64,000 nucleotides of DNA from an uncultured Eubacteriales bacterium (lineage in GTDB: Bacteria > Bacillota > Clostridia > Oscillospirales > Acutalibacteraceae), in contig ONAL01000002.1 in assembly GCA_900315785.1 (NCBI GenBank), forward strand, positions 60,139-124,138, written 5' to 3'. Numbering within the stretch: position 1 is the first letter of the stretch; the number at the start of each line of letters is the position of its first letter. The position numbers were made by a program, and so were the translations under genes. The notes below the pieces were generated by a model, which saw only the letters and a program-made list of their open reading frames with translations, had not been told where the DNA came from and searched no databases. This document shows, in pieces, positions 57,152 through 64,000 of this stretch.

Positions 57152-58980
57152 TTTTGTTCTCCTTGGTTTGATATGACTTGGTATAAAACTACCGAGCCAA
57201 ATTTATTTAATTCCTTAAACGAAATATGATTACCGTTTTCGGAATAATGGTCGTTAAAATACTGCTCCAGCTTTTCCCTATAGCTTTCGATTGAAATATA
57301 GACAATCCCGCTGTCAACCATTTCGCGGTAAAGCTTTCCGACGCCGTTGTCAGCCTTGATTTTTTCGCATATATCCAGACCGACTAACGAAGTTGATGAA
57401 GGGATAAGATTATCGGGAATCTTAGAAAGCGAGAGGCAGTTATCGGGATTCTGGAACATCGCAGGCATTCCTGCGCCCGCGCCGAGCACGAACACCTTAT
57501 TGCTGTTATCGGTGATATAATCGTATAATCCTGTATAGTCGCGGTCGTAAACCTCCGACTTGTATACCTTGAATCCTGCCAATGCGGAAAATACCGCCAG
57601 CACAACGCTGAGAGCGATAATACAATATTTCCTTAAGTCAGGCTTATACTGATTCAGTTCCTGTCTGAGATTTGATTTATCGATGAAAAGCAGCAGCGAG
57701 ATAATTGCGGGGAAATACAGCGTAAAGGTTGACCTGAAATTAACTCTGGTAAAGAAAAGGTAAAGCTGCAGAGCGCACACAACCATTGAAAGCGACGCGA
57801 TAAACCCGAAATGATATCGGTTGAATGTATACGCGGTCAGCATAACAGCGCCGAACACAAACACCGCGAGGATATTATAATCGTGCACCTTTACTATCGC
57901 AAAGGTTATTACCCAAATCAATGTCAGAAGAATCGGCAGCAACAACCTGAGCTTTTTTCTCAGCAAAACTGCTAAAACGAGCGCCAAGACAACAATCGCC
58001 GCCAAGGCTATCGAAACGACTTTGTTCTCTGCAAAATAGTCTTTGATATTATTGATTGCGGAGAGCTTGTCCGAGTTTATATCACTGATTTTTGAAAGCC
58101 TGTCCGCAGTGAAGAAATCATCATCTAAAGCGCAGCGTAGAAATACGTCGATATCGTTCTGAGAGTTAATTCCGACGCTCTGATACGCCTTTTCGTTTCC
58201 TTCAAACGGCAATGACGGATAATCGTAAAGATTGCTGCGGTTCTCGCTGTAGTTATAATATTCCCGATATCCTTCGGTATTTGACTTGACAGCGTTGGAG
58301 TATAGCTGAAGTCCCGAGAGTGAAACAAACAGTACCAGGAACAAAACAGCAAGTTTAAAGTTCCTGTCCTTTGAGGTGAATCTCTTTGATTTTATTACAG
58401 GCAAAGCCGCGTTATACAATACGCAAACGCCGATTACGACACTTGCCGACAGAAACGCGTTGAACCTTATCAGCGACGAATAGATTATCAGAATAACCGC
58501 AAGAATTCTTTGAATCGCCTTTATGTACCCTTTATCGGCTTTATAAGAGGCGTAATACAGCAGCAGATAACCCGCCGTAACCGATACCACCGAAATCATC
58601 GTCCACTGAAGATGAACAAAGTAAAGGCTAGAAAACAGAACTGCTATTATAAAACAGGTGAAAATCGCTCTTTTCGGCGAACCATTAAGCAAACCGAGCG
58701 TGACATAATACACGGAAGCAGCCGAGAGAAAGCCGACAACAAGCATAAAAACCGAGTAAACATTCACGTTACCGAATACACTCTGAATCGGAATTAACAA
58801 ATCCGAGAGAAAACGGCTGATAAATATACCGCGATTATTGCCTTTGATTATCAGAAACGCGTTAGTGTAGTCATCACCCGAGCAAAGGATTTTGAACCCG
58901 CTGAGAGCAAAAAACATGAGAAATGTTGTCAGGGTGATAACACACGCGTAAAAGAGATTACTTCTTAGAATTCGTTTCAT
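57148..58980 (-). CDS. Multi-membrane glycosyltransferase, GT-C fold (GtrII/ArnT-like)
   Basis: Membrane protein of 610 residues with about 10-12 hydrophobic helices in ~1-460 and an extracytoplasmic C-terminal region (~470-610). The first external loop has CSGDDYTNAF, an acidic DD pair like the catalytic Asp of GT-C enzymes, and the C-terminal part is soluble. This matches GtrII and ArnT-like enzymes that take a sugar from a polyprenyl phosphate carrier and attach it to a surface polymer. Its start shares a base with the folD stop (TGATG). It heads the sugar operon; the acceptor is unknown. Confidence 0.75.
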   Translation of the reverse strand: MKRILRSNLFYACVITLTTFLMFFALSGFKILCSGDDYTNAFLIIKGNNRGIFISRFLSDLLIPIQSVFGNVNVYSVFMLVVGFLSAASVYYVTLGLLNGSPKRAIFTCFIIAVLFSSLYFVHLQWTMISVVSVTAGYLLLYYASYKADKGYIKAIQRILAVILIIYSSLIRFNAFLSASVVIGVCVLYNAALPVIKSKRFTSKDRNFKLAVLFLVLFVSLSGLQLYSNAVKSNTEGYREYYNYSENRSNLYDYPSLPFEGNEKAYQSVGINSQNDIDVFLRCALDDDFFTADRLSKISDINSDKLSAINNIKDYFAENKVVSIALAAIVVLALVLAVLLRKKLRLLLPILLTLIWVITFAIVKVHDYNILAVFVFGAVMLTAYTFNRYHFGFIASLSMVVCALQLYLFFTRVNFRSTFTLYFPAIISLLLFIDKSNLRQELNQYKPDLRKYCIIALSVVLAVFSALAGFKVYKSEVYDRDYTGLYDYITDNSNKVFVLGAGAGMPAMFQNPDNCLSLSKIPDNLIPSSTSLVGLDICEKIKADNGVGKLYREMVDSGIVYISIESYREKLEQYFNDHYSENGNHISFKELNKFGSVVLYQVISNQGEQK

Positions 58981-59831
58981 CAGTCGATATTATTCTGAAG
59001 CTTCGCGGCTTTGAGCGTGTTTTTCATAAGAGTCGCGATTGTCATGGGACCTACTCCGCCCGGAACGGGAGTGATAAAGGAGCACTTGTCCTTCACATCG
59101 TCAAAGTCCACGTCGCCGCAGAGCTTATTATTCTCGTCGCGGTTCATACCGACGTCGATAACCACAGCGCCGTCCTTGACCATATCAGCCTTGACGAACT
59201 TTGCTACGCCGATTGCCGCAACAAGGACATCGGCTTCGCGTGTGATTTCGCTGAGGTTCTTTGTATGGCTGTGGCAAACGGTTACGGTGCCGTTCTCGTG
59301 AAGCAAAAGCATTGCCATAGGCTTGCCGACGATGTTGCTTCTGCCGATAACCACACAGCGTTTGCCGTCAACCGAGATATCATACGAATGGAGCATTTCC
59401 ATAATGCCCGCGGGAGTACAGGGCAAAAAGTCATAGTCGCCGAGCATTATTCTGCCGACGTTCTGCTTATGGAACGCGTCAACGTCCTTTAAGGGGCTGA
59501 TTGCCTCGATAACCGCGGCGTCGTCAAGTCCCTTTGGCAAGGGAAGCTGGCAGAGGATACCGTTGATATCCTTTCTCTCGTTGAGCTCGTTTACCAGCGC
59601 GAGCAGCTCTCCCTGAGTTGTAGTTGCAGGCAGGGCGTACTCTACCGATTTGAAGCCTACGAGCTCACAGGCTTTCTTCTTGTTATTCACATAAACTCTT
59701 GAGGCAGGGTCGTCGCCGACAAGAATTACCGCAAGACCCGGGGTTACGCCCTTAGCCTTGAGCGCTTCCGTCTCAATTCTTACTTGCTCTTTTACCTCTG
59801 CCGAGACTTTTTTTCCGTCTATAATCGTCAT
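58980..59831 (-). CDS. folD: Bifunctional methylene-THF dehydrogenase/cyclohydrolase FolD
   Basis: Interconverts 5,10-methylene-THF and 10-formyl-THF. Of 283 residues, the catalytic Lys lies in [13 protein letters not shown] near 55, the substrate loop [16 protein letters not shown] and DVDAFH are present, and the NADP-binding part ends with [18 protein letters not shown] near 270. ATG 59829-59831 follows AAGGAGGACGAATTCT. It overlaps the end of lgt by 59 bases and its stop overlaps the GT-C gene, joining it to the sugar operon. Confidence 0.96.
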   Translation of the reverse strand: MTIIDGKKVSAEVKEQVRIETEALKAKGVTPGLAVILVGDDPASRVYVNNKKKACELVGFKSVEYALPATTTQGELLALVNELNERKDINGILCQLPLPKGLDDAAVIEAISPLKDVDAFHKQNVGRIMLGDYDFLPCTPAGIMEMLHSYDISVDGKRCVVIGRSNIVGKPMAMLLLHENGTVTVCHSHTKNLSEITREADVLVAAIGVAKFVKADMVKDGAVVIDVGMNRDENNKLCGDVDFDDVKDKCSFITPVPGGVGPMTIATLMKNTLKAAKLQNNID

Positions 59832-60624
59832 AGAATTCGTCCTCCTTGTTTCTGTTGACAATCAGCATAATAATTCCGAAAATCAGAATCAACGCCGAAA
59901 TAACCTGACTTACCCTCAAGCCCCAGAACGGGAGCATAAGGCTGTCGGTTCTCAGACCCTCAACTATCATTCTCTCAAAGCCGTACCAAACGAGGTAGGC
60001 ATAGAGCACCTGACCTGGGTATTTCTGGAATTTCTTTGATAAAAAGTGAATAAGTACAAAGCCCAGCAGACACCAGAGCGATTCGTACAGAAAGCACGGA
60101 TGTACTCCGACGAGCCCTGTGTTTTCGCTGACCATTCTCCACGGAAGGTCGGTCGTGGTGCCGAACGCTTCCTGGTTGAAGAAGTTGCCCCAGCGGCCTA
60201 TTCCCTGTCCGATGAGGAAGCCGAGCACGGCGACATCGAGAATCGGTAGAATCTTGGCTTTCTTAACCTTCGCGACAATCACGCCGCCGATAAAGCCGCC
60301 GATGATTCCGCCGTAGATTGCGAGTCCGCCCTCGTGTATCTTGAAAATATCGAGCGGATTGTTGATATATTTATCGAGCGAGAACAGCACAAAGAAAAGT
60401 CTCGCGCCGATGATTCCCGTTACAATTCCGACGAGCACACAGTCAAAAAGCGTGTCCCACTCCACGTTGAAGCGTTTTGCGGAAAAATAAGCATACGCAA
60501 GCGCCAAAAGCATTCCGCAGGTGATGATGATACCGTACCAGCGGACGTCATAGGTGCCGATTGAGAAGGCTACGGGGTTAATCTTGAAATCGAGCCCCAA
60601 GCCCGGAAAAGATACATTATACAT
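59773..60624 (-). CDS. lgt: Prolipoprotein diacylglyceryl transferase Lgt
   Basis: Membrane enzyme of 283 residues that adds a diacylglyceryl group to lipoprotein Cys. Seven hydrophobic helices are visible, with the signature [21 protein letters not shown] near 140, and the YGGIIGGF motif near 100. The predicted lipoproteins in this window (small lipoprotein, ZnuA, amylase) would be its substrates. GAGGTGAGTT precedes the ATG. The basic C-terminal tail ([16 protein letters not shown]) overlaps folD. Confidence 0.95.
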   Translation of the reverse strand: MYNVSFPGLGLDFKINPVAFSIGTYDVRWYGIIITCGMLLALAYAYFSAKRFNVEWDTLFDCVLVGIVTGIIGARLFFVLFSLDKYINNPLDIFKIHEGGLAIYGGIIGGFIGGVIVAKVKKAKILPILDVAVLGFLIGQGIGRWGNFFNQEAFGTTTDLPWRMVSENTGLVGVHPCFLYESLWCLLGFVLIHFLSKKFQKYPGQVLYAYLVWYGFERMIVEGLRTDSLMLPFWGLRVSQVISALILIFGIIMLIVNRNKEDEFYDDYRRKKSLGRGKRASKN

Positions 60625-60627
60625 AAC

Positions 60628-61896
60628 TCACCTCGGCAAAACTACTGAAAGCGTGGAGTTGTTGACGTCGAGCATTGAGGCAAGTCGCTTTTCAACGTCC
60701 TCGAGCGTACAGGCGGCAATATCGTCGATAATCGAGAAGATATCCATTCCGTTGAAGTGAAAATCCGCCATCATATTCGCGATACTGTCGACAGAATTGA
60801 GTGACGAAATCGCGTCACCGTAAACCTCACGCTTGGCGATTTCAAAGTCCTCTTTGTCGATTCCGTTTTTCCTGAGGTCTGAAATATAGCTTCTGATAAC
60901 CTCGCACGCTTCCTGAGGCTTGCGGGATTCGCCGCTGAAAATCACGGCGTTGTAGCCCTGACCGTAGAAATACTCGTTGTCAAAGCTCTGGTTAATGAGC
61001 TTTTTGTCATCGAGCAGCTTGTAGAGCTTTGACGAAGCAGAGGTCAAAAGCTCGCAGATAATCTCAATCTCAGCCATTTCCTTCTGGCTGACCTTGTGAG
61101 CCTTGTCCTTGAAGCCGAGGTTGAACAGCGGAACGGACACAGGAAATTTCTGCTCGACGTAATCGCTGACAATCTCGTAGGGCTCGTCCTCGAAATATGA
61201 TTTTATATCGTGCTTTTCGCAGGGCTTGAGCAGCCTATCGGCTGTTTTGAGGATATCCTCAGGCTCCATATCGCCCGCAATGCAGAGCACCATATTGTTC
61301 AGATTATAGAAAGTGTAGTAGCAATCGTAGAGAAGCTCAGGGGTAATCTCGGCAATGGACTCAACCGTTCCCGCGATATCGAGCTGAACGGGGTGGTTGT
61401 GGTACATATTTTCGAGCATATTGAACATAACGCGCCACTCGGCGGAATCGTCGTACATACGGATTTCCTGACCGATAATGCCCTGCTCCTTCGCGACTGT
61501 CTCCTCGGTAAAGTACGGACGCGAGACGAAATCGAGCAGAATTTCAAGGCTCTCGTTAAAGTTGTCGGCACATCCGAAAAGATAACAGGTTTTGTCAAAC
61601 GAGGTATAAGCGTTCGCGTTCGCGCCTGTTTTGGCATATTTCAGAAAAGCGTCGCCGTCCTCGCACTCGAACATCTTGTGCTCAAGGTAATGAGCAATTC
61701 CGTCGGGAACACGCTTGACCTCACCGCCGTCAAGCGAAAAGGCATTGTTCACGCTTCCGAAGCGGGTTCCGAAAATTGCGTACTTTGAGTTATAATCCTT
61801 CTTGGGATAAAGATAAATCGTAAGACCCGAATTGTGGTCAATTTTATAATATTTATCGCCTGTTAAGGCGGATTTTACTTCTGTGATATTATTCAT
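60628..61896 (-). CDS. M16 family zinc metallopeptidase (YmfH-like)
   Basis: Pitrilysin/insulinase-type protein of 422 residues. The inverted zinc motif HxxEH is HYLEH at 69-73 (GIAHYLEHKMFECEDG), and the distal Glu is in KEQGIIGQEIRMYDDS near 150. The second M16 domain follows at ~190-400. In Firmicutes, YmfH (with motif) and YmfF (without) form a conserved pair; Bacillus genes are unassigned. The partner is the next gene upstream, nine bases away. The peptide substrate is unknown. Confidence 0.9.
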   Translation of the reverse strand: MNNITEVKSALTGDKYYKIDHNSGLTIYLYPKKDYNSKYAIFGTRFGSVNNAFSLDGGEVKRVPDGIAHYLEHKMFECEDGDAFLKYAKTGANANAYTSFDKTCYLFGCADNFNESLEILLDFVSRPYFTEETVAKEQGIIGQEIRMYDDSAEWRVMFNMLENMYHNHPVQLDIAGTVESIAEITPELLYDCYYTFYNLNNMVLCIAGDMEPEDILKTADRLLKPCEKHDIKSYFEDEPYEIVSDYVEQKFPVSVPLFNLGFKDKAHKVSQKEMAEIEIICELLTSASSKLYKLLDDKKLINQSFDNEYFYGQGYNAVIFSGESRKPQEACEVIRSYISDLRKNGIDKEDFEIAKREVYGDAISSLNSVDSIANMMADFHFNGMDIFSIIDDIAACTLEDVEKRLASMLDVNNSTLSVVLPR

Positions 61897-61904
61897 ACTC
61901 CACC

Positions 61905-63170
61905 TTACCTCGACTTTAATGTAAATATTGTATCAAGACTGAGCTTGTTCGCCGCGGCAACAATCTCGTCCTTTGTGACAGCGTTGATTTTTTCAGCCGC
62001 CTGTTCGGGCGTATCGACGGAGCTGTCCATAAGCTGTGAGCTGTACCAGCTCGCAAGTCCCGTGTCGGTATCGACAATACTGCGGAAGCTGTTGACTATC
62101 GCGAGCTTTGCGGAATTAATCTCAAAGTCAGTGATATTGCCCTTCTTGAGCTCCTCAATCTCACCGAGAATCGCGGACTTCGCCGCCTCAAGGTTGGTGT
62201 TCTCAACACCCGACTCGACAATCATAATGCCCTTGAGCCTGAAATAGCGGCTCATACAGTAGTAGCAAAGGCTCTTTTTCTCTCGTACATTGAGGAAAAG
62301 CTTTGACGAAGCAGTGCCGCCGAGAATCGCACACATAAGCCTTGTGGCGACAGTCTCGCTGTCAGGCTCCGCAACGCCTGTTCTGAAACCGATTTCGAGC
62401 TTCGACTGGGCTACGTCCATTTCCTCCTCAACGTCCTTCTGTGCTTCGACAGTACGGACAACCTCGTTGTTGAGGGTTATGGGAGTTCTTTTAATTTCCT
62501 TAAAAGAATTATGAATAACGTCTACAGCTTTCTGAGGGTCGCTTGAGCCGACAAAGGTGAACTCGAAATGCGCGTCGCTGAGCATTCTGAGCCACGAAGT
62601 GTAGATATCCTCTGTGGTGAGGGCTTCGATGTCTTCCTTTGAGCCGTAGCGTCTGAGACCGTAGACCTCGTCTGAGCACATATTCTTCATAAGCTGAATC
62701 AGCGCGTAGGTGCGCTTGTCGTTGAACTCGGAATCAATCATATCGAAAAGCTGGCGCTTCTCCTGCTTCATATCTTCCTCGTCAAAACGTCTGTCCTCGA
62801 CCTTGGGGTTAAAGATAACCTCGCAGAGCAGCTCTCCGAGCTGTTCGCTGACGCTCTCGTCGCCGAGCGCGTATTTGTCGTCGATACCTCCGACGGAAAT
62901 CGTGAGGCACTGCATATCCCCCACCTTTGAAACCGAACCGTCAAGCATGGCTCCGTAAAGCGAGCCGAGCTTGCGCGAAAGCGTGGTGAAGTCGGGGTAC
63001 TTCTTACAGCAGCGAACAAGCAGATAGCAAAGCAGCGCGTTTGACGCCGCGGTTTCCTTCTTCATCGGAAGATAAATATTTGCAATCAGCTTCATTGTTT
63101 TGAACCGATTATCGTGGATTGTGTTGAACACAACGCCGTCGGCGATTTCCACGGTTTTCATTGGATTCAT
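61905..63170 (-). CDS. Inactive M16 peptidase homologue (YmfF-like)
   Basis: Protein of 421 residues with the two-domain M16 fold but no HxxEH: the corresponding stretch is TAASNALLCYLLVRCCKKYP near 40-60. The remaining core is conserved (LGSLYGAMLDGSVSKVGDM, NVREKKSLCYYCMSRYFRLKG). As in mitochondrial processing peptidase, an inactive subunit likely partners the active one encoded just downstream. GGAGTGATTAT precedes the ATG. A TATACT box lies near 63229-63234 as a weak promoter candidate. Confidence 0.88.
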   Translation of the reverse strand: MNPMKTVEIADGVVFNTIHDNRFKTMKLIANIYLPMKKETAASNALLCYLLVRCCKKYPDFTTLSRKLGSLYGAMLDGSVSKVGDMQCLTISVGGIDDKYALGDESVSEQLGELLCEVIFNPKVEDRRFDEEDMKQEKRQLFDMIDSEFNDKRTYALIQLMKNMCSDEVYGLRRYGSKEDIEALTTEDIYTSWLRMLSDAHFEFTFVGSSDPQKAVDVIHNSFKEIKRTPITLNNEVVRTVEAQKDVEEEMDVAQSKLEIGFRTGVAEPDSETVATRLMCAILGGTASSKLFLNVREKKSLCYYCMSRYFRLKGIMIVESGVENTNLEAAKSAILGEIEELKKGNITDFEINSAKLAIVNSFRSIVDTDTGLASWYSSQLMDSSVDTPEQAAEKINAVTKDEIVAAANKLSLDTIFTLKSR

Positions 63171-63286
63171 ATAATCACTCCATAAATCGTCGGCTGAGAT
63201 AGCCGTCTAAACTTTTATATACCGTTTTAGTATAACACATTTACAGAATATATAAAAGGGTTTTAGCAATTTTTTCTTTACTAACT

Positions 63287-63315
63287 TTGAAAAAACTGTT
63301 AAAATGGTATAAAAT
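63287..63315 (+). promoter_or_regulatory. Promoter of the DUF4250 gene
   Basis: TTGAAA (63287-63292), 17-base spacer, TAAAAT (63310-63315). Confidence 0.5.
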
Positions 63316-63345
63316 ACTCACGTTGAATTTGTATGAGGTGATAAT

Positions 63346-63522
63346 ATGTCTTTACCAAACGATAAAATGATGCTACTTTCCGTGGTGAATACCAAGCTGA
63401 GGGATTTTTACAAAAGCATTGACGAGCTTTGCGAGGACCTGGGCGAGGATAAGGAAAGTATTGTTGAAAAACTCAGAGAGATTGATTACGAGTACAACGA
63501 GGAACTCAACAGATTTATGTAA
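63346..63522 (+). CDS. DUF4250 family small protein
   Basis: Protein of 58 residues. Sequence pattern: KMMLLSVVNTKLRDFYKSIDELCEDLG followed by IVEKLREIDYEYNEELNRFM, matching what I know of the DUF4250 family, a short helical protein of unknown function found in Firmicutes and Bacteroides. ATG 63346 is preceded by GAGGTGATAAT, a good ribosome site. It stands alone, with its own promoter and the hairpin at 63531-63552 after it, and runs toward the tRNA gene. Confidence 0.82.
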   Translation: MSLPNDKMMLLSVVNTKLRDFYKSIDELCEDLGEDKESIVEKLREIDYEYNEELNRFM

Positions 63523-63530
63523 AAGAAAAG

Positions 63531-63552
63531 CCTCAGAGCTTTTGCTCTGAGG
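63531..63552. terminator. Hairpin between DUF4250 gene and the broken small gene
   Basis: Perfect 9-bp stem CCTCAGAGC/GCTCTGAGG with a four-base loop. Read on the minus strand it is followed by CTTTTCTTTT, so it terminates the minus-strand small reading frame; on the plus strand the T run is missing (TAAGTT). Confidence 0.75.
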
Positions 63553-63556
63553 TAAG

Positions 63557-63745
63557 TTATCTGTGAATGTAGAGTCTTGTGAGGTCGTCCTCACCGCCTC
63601 CCTGAGCCATACAGAAGAATTCCCAGCCGTATTCGGTCTCTCCCGAAAGGTACGCGTCCATACATTCGTGATAGGCTTCCTTGGAAACTCCTTTTCTTTA
63701 TATTGTAGGGTTTACTCTGAGAGTAATATAGTTTAAGCTGTTCAT
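63557..63745 (-). pseudogene. Small gene split by an in-frame TAA
   Basis: An ATG (63743-63745) with AAAGGA six bases upstream starts MNSLNYITLRVNPTI and then meets TAA at 63698-63700. The same frame continues for 46 codons (RKGVSKEAYHECMDAYLSG, then EYGWEFFCMAQGGGEDDLT) and stops at 63557, right before a terminator on this strand. Both ends look like a real gene of 62 residues, so a nonsense mutation, a sequencing error, or two tiny peptides are the options. No family recognised. The remaining bases of this 394-base stretch (63523-63916) hold only the tRNA promoter and AT-rich sequence. Confidence 0.45.
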
Positions 63746-63862
63746 AATTATTCCTTTCATATGTGGCGGTAGTTGATAGAACTATAATATCAAATCACAT
63801 ATGATTATGCAACACGGTTTTTCAGAGGATATTAAAAACTTCGAAAAAAATAAAAAAAGTTC

Positions 63863-63891
63863 TTGACAAATATATATCAGAGTGCTATAAT
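63863..63891 (+). promoter_or_regulatory. Consensus sigma-A promoter of tRNA-Leu
   Basis: TTGACA (63863-63868), exactly 17 bases, TATAAT (63886-63891): both hexamers are perfect. The transcript would start about 20 bases before the tRNA. Confidence 0.9.
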
Positions 63892-63916
63892 CTAAAGGCT
63901 GATGAAAATTGCATAT

Positions 63917-64000
63917 GCGAGTGTGCTGGAATAGGCAGACAGGCACGTTTGAGGGGCGTGTGTCTTTGACGTACGGGTTCAAGTCCCGTCACTCGCACCA
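63917..64000 (+). tRNA. tRNA-Leu (anticodon GAG), complete with encoded CCA
   Basis: Acceptor stem GCGAGTG pairs with CACTCGC before discriminator A and CCA at 63998-64000. The anticodon arm CACGT-TTGAGGG-GCGTG gives anticodon GAG. A long variable arm (TGTCTTTGACGTA) marks a class II tRNA, and the T arm is ACGGG-TTCAAGT-CCCGT. The gene ends exactly at the window edge; further tRNAs may follow. Confidence 0.95.

Noticed and set aside
63373-63594. Minus-strand frame of 73 codons across the DUF4250 gene
   Set aside because: It reads through the hairpin at 63531-63552 and lies antisense to a small gene with its own promoter and ribosome site.
63698-63700. TAA in the small gene as a recoded codon
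   Set aside because: TAA is not a known selenocysteine or pyrrolysine codon, and no recoding element was seen; a nonsense mutation or sequence error is simpler.
1-64000. CRISPR arrays, insertion sequences, prophage or integrase genes
   Set aside because: No regularly spaced repeats, transposase, integrase or phage structural genes were seen; the window is conserved chromosomal core apart from the 52-59 kb sugar operon.

Overview
The window is ordinary chromosomal DNA of an endospore-forming, low-GC Gram-positive bacterium of the class Clostridia, probably a gut Ruminococcus-like (Oscillospiraceae) species. Support for this: the spoIIGA-sigE pair, yabP/yabQ/spoVB and GerA-type genes (spore formation); consensus TTGACA/TATAAT promoters with strong GGAGG ribosome sites; an L27 precursor with its Prp protease; and a starch-degrading set. 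The genus is an inference; no 16S rRNA is present. Almost everything from 1504 to 63170 lies on the minus strand. The plus-strand exceptions are spoIIGA-sigE, a yetF/DUF4363 pair, one secreted cohesin-like protein, a DUF4250 gene and a terminal tRNA-Leu.

Layout. 1-1505: the sigma-E activation pair. 1504-4161: a small lipoprotein, a MORN-repeat protein and phosphofructokinase. 4180-10731: an rRNA methyltransferase-like gene and the yabM-yabR type cluster (zinc-ribbon protein, spoVB, mazG, hup, rqcP, yabP, yabQ, divIC, yabR). 10720-19181: hemZ, an MBL hydrolase, dtd, relA, recJ and recN. 19192-28056: argR, nadK, tlyA, dxs, ispA, xseB, whiA, rapZ, murB and hprK, a nearly gapless housekeeping array. 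28070-31544: a GerAB/GerAA pair diverging from yetF-DUF4363. 31539-36566: znuABC and secDF. 36616-41403: a PLP aminotransferase, a BY-kinase with its Wzz-like modulator, and the beta and gamma subunits of a sodium-pumping decarboxylase. 41555-49000: starch and surface genes (secreted alpha-amylase, cohesin/Big2 protein, pullulanase, GH25 lysozyme) around the rpsF-ssb-rpsR operon. 49158-52304: rplU-prp-rpmA, a membrane protein, obg and mrnC. 52313-58980: a seven-gene, tightly coupled sugar-modification operon. 58980-63170: folD, lgt and two M16 peptidase-like genes. 63171-64000: a DUF4250 gene, a broken small gene and tRNA-Leu(GAG).

The most interesting region is 52313-58980. Read in transcription order it encodes a GT-C-like membrane glycosyltransferase, a WecE/ArnB-type sugar aminotransferase, an ATP-grasp ligase, an NAD-dependent sugar epimerase/dehydratase, an ArnC-like polyprenyl-phosphate glycosyltransferase with two C-terminal membrane segments, and two SMR-type half transporters like ArnE and ArnF. 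The parts resemble the Gram-negative lipid A aminoarabinose (Arn) pathway but sit in a Gram-positive chromosome, with an ATP-grasp enzyme where Arn has formylation and deformylation. My inference is a pathway that makes an amino (possibly aminoacylated) sugar, loads it on undecaprenyl phosphate, flips it and attaches it to an outer cell-wall polymer.

Other points: a germination gene pair lacking a C subunit, a znu terminator buried inside a convergent coding region, a leaderless-looking znuABC operon, an xseB without xseA next to it, an rapZ-whiA junction lacking glmR, OadB/OadG without a catalytic subunit, and a small reading frame split by an in-frame TAA. Start codons were chosen from ribosome-site spacing and family alignment remembered from general knowledge; no database search was possible.
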